This document shows, piece after piece, positions 5,558-12,782 of a DNA stretch of 13,822 nt. This DNA comes from CAG-452 sp045531335 (GTDB taxonomy: Bacteria > Bacillota > Clostridia > TANB77 > CAG-508). How positions within the stretch are numbered: the stretch's first letter is position 1; each line of letters starts with the position of its first letter. The translations under genes and the position numbers were made by a program. The notes beneath the pieces are model-generated. The model did no database searches and had not been told where the DNA came from. It saw only the letters and a list, made by a program, of their open reading frames with translations. The DNA lies in contig JAZSDU010000044.1 in NCBI GenBank assembly GCA_045531335.1, forward strand, positions 1-13,822, read 5' to 3'.

Positions 5558-6547
5558 TTATAAAATTCCAATTTTGTTTTTTACATCTTCTAAAGTTTTA
5601 GACGCTAATTTTCTTGCATTCTCAGCACCTTTTGTATAAATTTCTTCTAAATATTCTTTATTTTCTAATATCTCTTTATATCTATCTTGAATTGGTTTTA
5701 GTTTTTGGGCAACTGAATTTGCAACAGTCATTTTAAAATCTCCATACCCTTTTGACTCAAATTCACTCTCTATTTCTTCCATTGATTTTCCAGTTATTGC
5801 TGAATATATTTGCATTAAATTACTTACACCTGGTTTGTTTTCAGGGTCAAATTTAACTTTATTTTCTGAATCTGTTACTGCTTTTTTAAATTTCTTTAAA
5901 ATCACTTCTGGTTCATCTTCTAAGAAAATAACATCATTTAAATTAGTAGCACTTTTACTCATTTTGCTTGTTGGATCTTGAAGTCCCATTATTCTTGCAC
6001 TTGACTTTCTAACATATGCATTTGGTACTACAAAAGTTTCTCCATATAGTTTGTTAAATCTTTCTGCTAAATCTCTTGTTATTTCTAAATGCTGTCTTTG
6101 ATCTTCTCCTACTGGAACTAAATCTGCTTGATATAATAGAATATCTGCTGCCATTAATGCTGGATATGTAAATAATCCTGCATTTATATTGTCTGCATGT
6201 TTTGCAGATTTATCCTTAAATTGAGTCATTCTTGATAATTCTCCCATATATGTATAACAATCTAAAATCCATCCAAGTTCTGCATGTTCTTTAACTTGTG
6301 ATTGTATAAATATTGTATTTTTCTCTGGGTCAAGACCTGCTGCAATATATGTAGCAAGTATTCTTAATGTATTATTTTTTAATTCTTCTGGATTATTTCT
6401 AACTGTAAGAGAATGCAAATTTGCAATCATATAATAGCAATCATATTCTTCTTGCATTTTTACCCAATTATCTATTGCTCCTAAATAATTTCCGAGTGTT
6501 AATTTACCAGTTGCTTGTATTCCACTTAATATTATTTTCTTACTCAT
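5558..6547 (-). CDS. trpS: Tryptophanyl-tRNA synthetase
   Basis: This enzyme charges tRNA-Trp with tryptophan. The 329-residue length is normal for bacterial TrpRS. The class I signature is present as the TGKLTLGN variant of the HIGH region at residues 13-20, GEDQ at 147-150, and the KMSKS loop at 195-199 (DPTSKMSKSATN). The start at 6547 is set by GGAGG 7 bases upstream; the longer ATG at 6565 has no such site. It is followed 10 bases later by obg in an operon. The leader is short, so no T-box riboswitch precedes it, unlike trpS genes in many Firmicutes. Confidence 0.97.
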   Translation of the reverse strand: MSKKIILSGIQATGKLTLGNYLGAIDNWVKMQEEYDCYYMIANLHSLTVRNNPEELKNNTLRILATYIAAGLDPEKNTIFIQSQVKEHAELGWILDCYTYMGELSRMTQFKDKSAKHADNINAGLFTYPALMAADILLYQADLVPVGEDQRQHLEITRDLAERFNKLYGETFVVPNAYVRKSSARIMGLQDPTSKMSKSATNLNDVIFLEDEPEVILKKFKKAVTDSENKVKFDPENKPGVSNLMQIYSAITGKSMEEIESEFESKGYGDFKMTVANSVAQKLKPIQDRYKEILENKEYLEEIYTKGAENARKLASKTLEDVKNKIGIL

Positions 6548-6579
6548 AGAAAATCCTCCAATCAATTTTTGATTAATAT

Positions 6580-6608
6580 ATTATATATTATTTTTATAAT
6601 TATTACAA
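6580..6608 (-). promoter_or_regulatory. Promoter of the trpS-obg operon
   Basis: On the minus strand, TTGTAA (6603-6608), a 17-base spacer and TATAAT (6580-6585) precede trpS. A small hairpin (AATCAA-AAA-TTGATT, about 6560-6574) sits just upstream of the ribosome binding site. Confidence 0.65.
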
Positions 6609-6643
6609 TAAAATGTTTTATTGTTCATACAATTATTATAAAT

Positions 6644-6717
6644 TGTAGGGGCAGACGACTCTGTCTGCCCGTAATATTTTATTCTTATTCGGGCGGACAC
6701 GGGGTTCCGCCCCTACA
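6644..6717. repeat. GC-rich palindromic intergenic repeat, 74 bp
   Basis: Two 28-base arms (6644-6671 and 6690-6717) both read TGTAGGGGC...GCCCG outward-in and agree at about 21 of 28 positions. Each arm also folds on itself (GGGCAGAC/GTCTGCCC and GGGCGGA/TCCGCCC). The GC content contrasts sharply with the AT-rich flanks. A truncated relative occurs at 12316-12335. It resembles MITE-like or REP-like elements; no transposase is nearby. Confidence 0.8.
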
Positions 6718-6741
6718 TCGTTTTCAATAACTTTACACACC

Positions 6742-6773
6742 AAAAATGCACTAGCATAAACTAGTGCATTTTT
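6742..6773. terminator. Terminator of the rplU-rpmA operon
   Basis: A perfect 13-bp stem (AAAAATGCACTAG / CTAGTGCATTTTT) surrounds a 6-base loop, three bases past the rpmA stop. The U-rich end is present in the leftward direction, and symmetry makes it usable both ways. Confidence 0.93.
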
Positions 6774-6776
6774 ATA

Positions 6777-7040
6777 TTAGTTGTTTTCTACTGGGTAAAC
6801 ACTTACTTGTTTTTTGTCTTTACCTTTTCTTTCGAACTTAACTGTTCCATCTACTAATGCAAATAATGTATCATCACTACCTTTATCTACATTTATACCT
6901 GGATGTATTTTTGTTCCTCTTTGTCTTACTAATATATTTCCTGCTAAAACGAATTGTCCGTCAGCTCTTTTTACACCTAAACGTTTTGACTCACTATCTC
7001 TTCCGTTCTTAACACTACCTTGACCTTTTTTATGTGCCAT
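6777..7040 (-). CDS. rpmA: Ribosomal protein L27 (bL27), no N-terminal extension
   Basis: bL27 is a large-subunit protein whose N-terminal tail reaches the peptidyl transferase centre. The 87-residue protein begins directly with MAHKKGQGSVKNGRDS, the form found in Proteobacteria. Most Firmicutes instead encode an extended precursor (MLxxxLQxFA|HKKG) that is cut by the Prp protease. A TAA stop lies immediately upstream of the ATG in frame, so no extension is possible here. GGGAG lies 10 bases before the start. It is 61 bases downstream of rplU, with no prp (ysxB) gene between them, unlike the usual rplU-prp-rpmA order. Confidence 0.97.
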   Translation of the reverse strand: MAHKKGQGSVKNGRDSESKRLGVKRADGQFVLAGNILVRQRGTKIHPGINVDKGSDDTLFALVDGTVKFERKGKDKKQVSVYPVENN

Positions 7041-7101
7041 TTATAATTCACTCCCTTCGAAATTGCTTTCTTATCTATAACCTTTTACTTAAATTCTACT
7101 C

Positions 7102-7554
7102 CTATGCTTCAACTTTTTCTTCTTTTTTAGCAGTTGTTTTCTTTGCTGTAGTTGTAGTTGTTTTTTTAGCTGTTGTTGTAGCCTTTTTTGCTGCTGGTTT
7201 TGCTTCTGCTGTTTCTTCTTTTGCAGCTGCTGTTTTAGCTGTAGCTGTTTTTATTGATGTTATCTCAACTTTTGTATAAGGTTGTCTATGACCTTGTTTC
7301 TTTCTTTCATTCTTTTTAGCTTTCATTTTGAAAACGATAATTTTTTTACCTTTTCCATGAGCTACTACTTTACCTTCAACTTTAACACCTTTTACATAAG
7401 GGTTACCTACTTGTACTTTTCCATCATCAGATACTAATATTACTTTATCAAAAGTAACTTTTTTACCTTCTTCTGCATCTAATTTTTCGAAAAATACTAC
7501 ATCTTTTTCTTCTACTTTGTATTGCTTTCCACAAGCTTCAATTACTGCGTACAT
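7102..7554 (-). CDS. rplU: Ribosomal protein L21 (bL21) with Lys/Ala/Thr-rich tail
   Basis: bL21 is a 23S rRNA-binding protein of the large subunit. Residues 1-101 are a complete bL21 (MYAVIEACGKQYKVEE through KKQGHRQPYTKVEITSI), the usual full length of the family. Residues 102-150 are an added low-complexity tail with 13 Lys and no Arg, built from repeats such as TTTAKKTTTTTAKK, ending KKEEKVEA. It resembles histone H1-like tails and is probably disordered. GGAGG lies 11 bases upstream of the start. It is the first gene of the rplU-rpmA operon, behind a strong promoter and a structured leader. Confidence 0.95.
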   Translation of the reverse strand: MYAVIEACGKQYKVEEKDVVFFEKLDAEEGKKVTFDKVILVSDDGKVQVGNPYVKGVKVEGKVVAHGKGKKIIVFKMKAKKNERKKQGHRQPYTKVEITSIKTATAKTAAAKEETAEAKPAAKKATTTAKKTTTTTAKKTTAKKEEKVEA

Positions 7555-7651
7555 TCTTTATACGACCTCCATTTTACTAATACTCGCTAAGATTAAACTT
7601 AGGTAGTTGTAATACTTACAACTTTCAATACCTAACTTATGCGGCTTACAG
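7555..7651 (-). promoter_or_regulatory. Structured leader of rplU-rpmA, probable L21 leader
   Basis: The roughly 97-base leader folds into a stem of 7599-7605 with 7629-7635 that encloses a perfect 7-bp hairpin (7606-7612 with 7616-7622, 3-base loop). A competing hairpin, CTAAG (7587-7591) with CTTAG (7598-7602), shares bases with the outer stem, so the two are mutually exclusive. L21 leaders that bind the ribosomal protein are known in Firmicutes. Assignment rests on position and foldability, not on a covariance match. Confidence 0.55.
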
Positions 7652-7657
7652 ATGAAT

Positions 7658-7686
7658 ATTTTACCATAGTTTACATTCTTTGTCAA
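7658..7686 (-). promoter_or_regulatory. Sigma-A promoter of rplU-rpmA
   Basis: On the minus strand, TTGACA (7681-7686), a 17-base spacer and TAAAAT (7658-7663) form a near-consensus promoter, as expected for ribosomal protein genes. Confidence 0.85.
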
Positions 7687-7703
7687 ACATTTTTTAAGGT
7701 TTT

Positions 7704-7740
7704 TTTGGCTAAAAAGGGGACTGTCCCCTTTTTAGCCAAA
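7704..7740. repeat. Perfect 37-bp palindrome with GGGGACTGTCCCC core
   Basis: Positions 7704-7721 are the exact reverse complement of 7723-7740 (TTTGGCTAAAAAGGGGAC / GTCCCC...), with T7722 in the centre. It lies between the smc stop and the rplU promoter. It could end smc transcription as a very stable hairpin, but on the minus strand it is followed by A residues and not by U. The core matches the repeat at 3156-3223. Confidence 0.9.
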
Positions 7741-7757
7741 TTATACAAATTATATTC

Positions 7758-10700
7758 TTATTTTAATTTCATTGATAGAAGTTTTGATATTCCGTTTTCT
7801 TCCATTGTTATTCCATATACTGTGTCTGCTGCTTCCATTGTTCCTTTTCTATGTGTTATTACTAAGAATTGTGTATTCTTTGTATATTTCTTTAAATAAT
7901 CTGCAAATCTATATACATTAACATCATCAAGTGCTGCTTCTATTTCATCTAGTACACAGAATGGAGCTGGATTTATTTTTAATATTGCAAATAATAATGC
8001 TATTGCTGTAAAAGCTTTTTCTCCACCTGATAAAAGTGTCATATTTTGAAGTTTCTTTCCTGGTGGTTGTGCTTCTATTTCTATTCCACATTCTAAGATA
8101 TTCTCTTCATCTGTTAATCTTAATTCAGCTTTTCCTCCACCAAATAATTCACTAAATACTTCTCCAAAATTTTTGTTTATAACTTTAAATTGTTGTTCGA
8201 ACTGCTCTTTCATTATTTTTGTCATATCTTGAATTACTTTTTTAAGCTTACTGCTAGAGTCTTCTAAATCTAGTCTTTGCTCACACATAAAATCATATCT
8301 TTCTTTTGTTTGTTTATATTCTTCAATAGAATCGATATTTATACTTCCTAAAGCTTTTATTTGGTCTCTTAAATGTTTTACTTGTTTTGTAGTCTCAGCA
8401 ACATTTTCAGGTTTCTTATATTCTTCTCCTACATTGTTTGGAGTAAGTTCATAATCTTCCCACATTTTGTTTATTGTTTGTTCTAATTCATATTCTATTT
8501 TAGATTTTTTAACTTCTTGCTTTGTTATTTGTGATTTTAGGTCTTCTATTATTCTAAACTCGCTTGTTATTTCTTCTTCTGTTTTTGTAAGTTCTTCATT
8601 TTTTTCTATTCTTTCTTGTTTTAAAGAATCTACTTTATCTCCACTTGTTAAAACTTCTTGTTTCATTTGTTCTATTTGTTCATTTAAACTTACAATTTGT
8701 TCTTCTAGCATTTTATTATCTTCAAGTATTTTTTCTCTTAAAGTTTTTTTGTTCTCTACACTTGCTTTGTTATTATTTATGTCTTGATCTATTCTTTCAA
8801 TTAATTCATCAATTGAAGTACTACTTTCATCAAATGAACTAACAGATATTTTTAAGTTTGTAATATCAAAGTTTAAATCATCTATGTATTTTTGATTGTC
8901 TTTATTATTATCTGTAAATACTTTTATTTCAGCAGAAATTTCTTCTACTTCTTTTTCTAGTTCTTCTATTTCTTTTTCTAGATTTGCTTTTGTTTCTAAG
9001 CTTTCTTTTTTAGCTTCTTCAATTTCGTTTTGTTCTTTTCTTAAAGATTCAAGTTTGTTTTGTAATCTTGTAATATTTTCTTCTACTGCTAAAACTTTTT
9101 GTTTTTCAGTAGCATATACAATCTCTGTATCTTGCATTATATGTTCTAGTCCAATTACTTCTTCAATAACATCTTCCTGAGATTTTTCGTAATTTTCTTT
9201 TTCTATTTCTAACTCTTGTATCTTTTTATTTAACTTTTCTATATCTTTTTCAAGTTCTTTTATTTGAGTAGTTCTTCCTATAATATTATTTGTTTTTGTT
9301 GCTACTGAACCACCTGTTATTGCACCACTTGGATTTATAACATCTCCTTTTAGTGTTACTATCCTAAAAAAATAATTATTTTGTCTTGCAAGAACTATTG
9401 CTGTTTCCATATTATCTACAATTACGGTTCTTCCAAGTAAATTTAAAATTATTTCTTCATATTTCTTATTTACTTTTACTAAGTCTGATGCAATTCCTAT
9501 CACTCCACCTAAGTTGTTTTTTATTAATTTATCAACTTTTTTACCTTTAACAGATGCTATTGGTAAAAATGATGCTCTTCCTAAACTATTTTTTCTTAAA
9601 TATTCTATTAATTTTTTTGCATCTTCCTCTGTGTCTGTAACTATATTTTGAAGAGTTTGTCCTAAGGTCATTTCAATTGCTGTTTCATATTCTTTAGGAA
9701 CTGAAATGATATTTGCCAAAACTCCATGCATACCTTTTTTTAGGTTAGAGTCTTTGTCACATTCTAATAGTAGGGATTTAACACTTCTAATATATCCCTC
9801 TTTTTCCTTTTCCATATCATTTAAGAATTTTAATTTTGAATCTTTAACTCTTAAATCTGTTGATAATAAATTTATTTTATCTTGATATTCTTTTAATTTT
9901 GCAAGACTTGTTTCTCTTTTTTCATTTATTTCTTCTAGTTTTTTGCTGGCATCATTTCTTTTTGCTTCTATTTCATAAAATGTTTTAGATATTTCGTCTT
10001 TTTCTAATCTTTTTTCGTCTAATTCTGAAATAGTATCAGATATCTCATTTTTAACTGCTTTTTCTCTTTTTTCTAAGTTCTCATAGTTTACTTCTTGAGT
10101 ATTTATAGCAGTTGCTTTTTCATATTTTAAGTCTGTGTTTTCTTCTACTTTCTTTTTCTTTTCTTCTATTTTCTTTTCTTCTGATGATAATTTTGTTGTG
10201 ATTTTTTCTAGTTCAGCTTCTTTTTCTTCTAACTCTTTTGCAAACTTTTCTCTATTAGAAAATAGGCTAGTTTTCTTTTCTAGTCTTTGCTTCTTTTCTT
10301 CTTCTAATTCTTCAATTCTTAAATTTACTTCTTCTATTTCATTTAAATATCTATCATAATTTTCTGTGTTGTTTGTAATTCTTTCTTTAGCAATATTGAT
10401 ATCTGAATTTATCTTTTCTTGTTTCTCTTTAATTTCAAAACCTAAATTTTGAGTTTCTTCTATTTTTAATGTTATTTCATCAATTTTTGCTTTTAATTCT
10501 TCTTTTAGGCTTTGCTTTTCATTCATTTTTTGCTCTTCATCATTATTTTGATTTATGAAGATTTCCATATCTTTTGATATTTCTGATATTTTTTCTTTGT
10601 AATTATCTATGTTGTATAAAAATAGCCCTATTTCGATTCCTTTTAATTCTTCTCTTAAATCTAAGAATTTTTTTGCTTTCTCAGACTGTTTTTTTAAAGG

Positions 10701-11309
10701 TTCAATATTTACTTCTATTTCTGATAAAATATCATTTATTCTAAGAAGATTTAATTTTGTTTGTTCTAACTTTTTCTCTGAATCATTTTTTCTTACTCTA
10801 TATTTTACTATACCTGCAGCTTCTTCGAATATAGCTCTTCTGTCCTCTGATTTATTACTTAATATTTCATCTATCTTTCCTTGTCCTATTATTGAGTATC
10901 CATCTCTTCCTATACCTGTATCCATAAATAGTTCTAATACATCTTTTAATCTACAAGGAGTTTTATTTATATAATATCCTGACTCTCCACTTCTATATAT
11001 TCTTCTTGTAACAGTAACTTCTGAAAATTCTATTGGTAACTTCCCATCTGTATTATCTATCACAATAGAAGCTTCAGCAAAGCCCAATGATTTTCTGTTT
11101 TGAGTTCCTGCAAATATGATATCTTCTGATTTTGATCCTCTTAAAGATTTCATACTTTGTTCTCCAAGTACCCATCTGATACTATCAGATATATTACTTT
11201 TACCAGATCCATTTGGTCCAATAACAGATGTTATTCCTGGCATAAACTCTAAAACTGTTTTATCTGCAAATGATTTAAATCCTTGTAATTCTAGTCTTTT
11301 TAAATACAT
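7758..11309 (-). CDS. smc: Chromosome segregation ATPase SMC
   Basis: SMC dimers with ScpA and ScpB load at the origin and align the chromosome arms. The 1183-residue protein has the canonical layout. The N-terminal ATPase half has Walker A GPNGSGKS at 31-38. A long Glu/Lys-rich coiled coil leads to a hinge around 510-680 (GVLANIISVP, GRASFLP, GDVINPSGAITGGS). A second coiled coil leads to the C-terminal head, with signature LSGGEK at 1093-1098 and Walker B FCVLDE at about 1117-1122. The start at 11309 is set by AAGGTGG 6 bases upstream; an ATG five codons earlier lacks a site. It is not followed here by ftsY, its common neighbour, but by rplU. Confidence 0.98.
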   Translation of the reverse strand: MYLKRLELQGFKSFADKTVLEFMPGITSVIGPNGSGKSNISDSIRWVLGEQSMKSLRGSKSEDIIFAGTQNRKSLGFAEASIVIDNTDGKLPIEFSEVTVTRRIYRSGESGYYINKTPCRLKDVLELFMDTGIGRDGYSIIGQGKIDEILSNKSEDRRAIFEEAAGIVKYRVRKNDSEKKLEQTKLNLLRINDILSEIEVNIEPLKKQSEKAKKFLDLREELKGIEIGLFLYNIDNYKEKISEISKDMEIFINQNNDEEQKMNEKQSLKEELKAKIDEITLKIEETQNLGFEIKEKQEKINSDINIAKERITNNTENYDRYLNEIEEVNLRIEELEEEKKQRLEKKTSLFSNREKFAKELEEKEAELEKITTKLSSEEKKIEEKKKKVEENTDLKYEKATAINTQEVNYENLEKREKAVKNEISDTISELDEKRLEKDEISKTFYEIEAKRNDASKKLEEINEKRETSLAKLKEYQDKINLLSTDLRVKDSKLKFLNDMEKEKEGYIRSVKSLLLECDKDSNLKKGMHGVLANIISVPKEYETAIEMTLGQTLQNIVTDTEEDAKKLIEYLRKNSLGRASFLPIASVKGKKVDKLIKNNLGGVIGIASDLVKVNKKYEEIILNLLGRTVIVDNMETAIVLARQNNYFFRIVTLKGDVINPSGAITGGSVATKTNNIIGRTTQIKELEKDIEKLNKKIQELEIEKENYEKSQEDVIEEVIGLEHIMQDTEIVYATEKQKVLAVEENITRLQNKLESLRKEQNEIEEAKKESLETKANLEKEIEELEKEVEEISAEIKVFTDNNKDNQKYIDDLNFDITNLKISVSSFDESSTSIDELIERIDQDINNNKASVENKKTLREKILEDNKMLEEQIVSLNEQIEQMKQEVLTSGDKVDSLKQERIEKNEELTKTEEEITSEFRIIEDLKSQITKQEVKKSKIEYELEQTINKMWEDYELTPNNVGEEYKKPENVAETTKQVKHLRDQIKALGSINIDSIEEYKQTKERYDFMCEQRLDLEDSSSKLKKVIQDMTKIMKEQFEQQFKVINKNFGEVFSELFGGGKAELRLTDEENILECGIEIEAQPPGKKLQNMTLLSGGEKAFTAIALLFAILKINPAPFCVLDEIEAALDDVNVYRFADYLKKYTKNTQFLVITHRKGTMEAADTVYGITMEENGISKLLSMKLK

Positions 11310-11371
11310 GTTTCCCACCTTCAAAGAAAAAGAAAATGCTCTTTACTTTTTCCCAAAATTCAATATTATAT

Positions 11372-11400
11372 ATAATATATTAAAAAAAGTTTTTTATCAA
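11372..11400 (-). promoter_or_regulatory. Possible sigma-A promoter of smc
   Basis: On the minus strand, TTGATA (11395-11400), a 17-base spacer and TATTAT (11372-11377) lie about 65 bases upstream of the smc start. The very AT-rich context makes chance matches likely. Confidence 0.5.
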
Positions 11401-11430
11401 CATTTTTTTCATTTTTAGTTAGGGAAATAT

Positions 11431-11459
11431 CACTTTTCTAGTTATTATTACATAATATA
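11431..11459 (+). promoter_or_regulatory. Possible sigma-K promoter of the Cys-rich gene
   Basis: CAC at 11431-11433, a 17-base spacer and CATAATATA at 11451-11459 match the sigma-K pattern (-35 AC, -10 CATAnnnTA). No convincing TTGACA-type promoter is seen in the same place. Transcription would begin near 11466, about 38 bases before the start codon. Confidence 0.45.
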
Positions 11460-11503
11460 TATTAAGCTATATGCTATATCTTAAAAGAAAAGGAATGATA
11501 TTA

Positions 11504-12073
11504 ATGGATTATGAAAAAGATTTTTGTCCTGTAGTTAAAGTTGATGGGTTTATTGAAAAAGGTAAACAATTCGACTTAGAAATTAACCTTCCAGAAGACA
11601 ATAGAAATGTAATCTATGGTGTGATTAAAGACTGTTACAAAGATCCTGTTGAAAATGCTGTTGTAAAACTTATAGAAGTATGTTATGAATATGGAAAAGA
11701 AGAAAGAAAACCTGTTTCTCATACTTTTACAGATAAAGACGGAGAATTTGTATTTGGTCCTCTTTGTCCAGATAAGTGTTATGAAATACAAGTTTGGGTA
11801 GACAGAGTAAAGCATGTAAAAATTTGTAAAGAATGCAAACGTCAAGGTAAATGTTTAAAAGGTGTAAAACTAGAATGTGACGACAAAAAATGTAAAGATG
11901 ATTACAAATGTGAATGTAAAAAGGATTACAAAGATGATTATAAAGATGACTACAAAGACGAACACAAGGATGATTGCAATAAAAACGAAAAAGAAGATTG
12001 CAAAAAAGAACCTAAAGATAAAGATGACAAAAATGATTGTATGCCAAAATACAATTCAAAGTATTGCAGATAA
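11504..12073 (+). CDS. Cys/Lys/Asp-rich protein with carboxypeptidase-regulatory-like domain; putative spore coat protein
   Basis: I do not recognise a named family for the whole 189-residue protein. Residues 33-108 look like a carboxypeptidase regulatory-like beta-sandwich (NVIYGVIKDCYKDPVENAVVKL, then HTFTDKDGEFVFGPL and YEIQVWV). These are small Ig-like folds often used in surface or matrix proteins. Residues 108-189 are low complexity, rich in Lys, Asp and Cys, with DYKDDYKDDYKDEHKDD at 141-157. There are 16 Cys in total (for example ICKECKRQGKC at 108-117). There is no signal peptide, so it is not secreted by Sec. The start at 11504 follows an AAAGGA site; an ATG at 11471 has none. Cys-rich composition plus a sigma-K-like promoter suggests a spore coat component; metal binding is another possibility. 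Confidence 0.88.
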   Translation: MDYEKDFCPVVKVDGFIEKGKQFDLEINLPEDNRNVIYGVIKDCYKDPVENAVVKLIEVCYEYGKEERKPVSHTFTDKDGEFVFGPLCPDKCYEIQVWVDRVKHVKICKECKRQGKCLKGVKLECDDKKCKDDYKCECKKDYKDDYKDDYKDEHKDDCNKNEKEDCKKEPKDKDDKNDCMPKYNSKYCR

Positions 12074-12092
12074 AATAATCTTATTTAAAAGT

Positions 12093-12125
12093 AAAAATCA
12101 CGTAAATTGCTTTACGTGATTTTTT
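12093..12125. terminator. Bidirectional terminator
   Basis: A perfect 14-bp stem (AAAAATCACGTAAA / TTTACGTGATTTTT) with a TTGC loop lies 20 bases past the Cys-rich gene and 9 bases past the stop of the convergent 45-residue gene. A/T runs at both ends suit both directions. Confidence 0.95.
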
Positions 12126-12133
12126 GCCTATTT

Positions 12134-12271
12134 CTAAAATGCTCCAATTTTTTTAGCTAATTGTTTTCCCCTTTTCATCATTCTCTTTTTATTCATCATT
12201 CCATCATTATACATCATAGCAACACCTGCTGCCACCATTGTTCCTATTATCATACCTTTAACAAATTTCAT
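12134..12271 (-). CDS. Met-rich small membrane protein, 45 residues
   Basis: This short gene reads MKFVKGMIIGTMVAAGVAM, then MYNDGMMNKKRMMKRGKQLAKK, ending IGAF. It has one predicted membrane helix at about residues 3-20 and then a basic, Met-rich tail; nine of 45 residues are Met. AAAGGAG lies about 10 bases upstream of the ATG at 12271, and a terminator follows the TAG stop. The layout (short helix with Gly-rich face, then a Lys/Arg/Met tail) resembles small Firmicute membrane proteins of the YtxH/DUF3918 type, but I cannot confirm the family. Role unknown; a peripheral or spore-membrane peptide is conceivable. Confidence 0.8.
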   Translation of the reverse strand: MKFVKGMIIGTMVAAGVAMMYNDGMMNKKRMMKRGKQLAKKIGAF

Positions 12272-12315
12272 AAAATTTATTCTCCTTTCATTTTTGTATT
12301 GATTGATTTTTATTC

Positions 12316-12335
12316 TGTAGGGGCGGGCCCTGCAG
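12316..12335. repeat. Truncated copy of the TGTAGGGGCGG repeat
   Basis: TGTAGGGGCGG here is identical to the outer end of the right arm (reverse complement) of the 6644-6717 element. It runs on as GCCCTGCAG and then returns to AT-rich sequence. No matching second arm is seen, so it is a fragment or half-element. Confidence 0.55.
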
Positions 12336-12368
12336 GTTTCAAATCAAATGTGTTATACAAATCACAAT

Positions 12369-12764
12369 TCATTTATCCTTAATTTTATTATCTTTATTTT
12401 TATCTTTTTTATACGTTTTTATTAATGAATAAATTTCATAAATTGTTATTAATATCAAAAAAATTCCAAAATATTTTTTTAGATAATTTACATCCATGTT
12501 TACTGATATTCTTGCTCCAAATATTGCACCAACAATTCCTGATATTGCAACTGAAATTCCAATTTTCCAATCTATCAGTTTTTCTCTCATAGTAGCTATA
12601 ATTGCAGTAATAGATGTTGGAACAAAAAATATTAAATTTGTGGCTTGTGCTATATGTTGATTAATTCCCATAAAAATAGAAAGTATGAGAATAAGAATTG
12701 TTCCTCCTCCCATACCTGTTCCACTTACTGTTCCTGAAATTATTCCTGTTAAAATTTCCAACAT
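12369..12764 (-). CDS. Half-length TauE/SafE (DUF81) family membrane protein, second of pair
   Basis: TauE/SafE proteins are membrane permeases linked to export or uptake of sulfite, sulfonates and small organic anions. A standard protein is about 250 residues, made of two similar halves. This gene encodes 131 residues, one half. It opens MLEILTGIISGTVSGTGMGG with the family GxGGG motif, has four predicted membrane segments, and ends in a very basic tail (KTYKKDKNKDNKIKDK). The start at 12764 follows GGAG by 6 bases; an ATG four codons earlier would place that site inside the gene. It lies 18 bases after the first half-gene, so the two are probably co-translated and may pair in the membrane. 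Substrate unknown. Confidence 0.85.
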   Translation of the reverse strand: MLEILTGIISGTVSGTGMGGGTILILILSIFMGINQHIAQATNLIFFVPTSITAIIATMREKLIDWKIGISVAISGIVGAIFGARISVNMDVNYLKKYFGIFLILITIYEIYSLIKTYKKDKNKDNKIKDK

Positions 12765-12782
12765 CTTTCTCTCCATAAAATT

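Noticed and set aside
6548..6608. T-box riboswitch upstream of trpS
   Set aside because: The predicted leader is under 40 bases, and no specifier stem or T-box sequence is visible.
7704..7740. Canonical rho-independent terminator for smc
   Set aside because: The stem is perfect, but on the minus strand it is followed by A residues, not U residues. It is listed as a palindromic repeat instead.
11924..11974. Engineered FLAG tag (DYKDD repeats)
   Set aside because: The repeats lie in a natural Lys/Asp-rich tail with varying codons, and no vector sequence is present; this is low-complexity protein.
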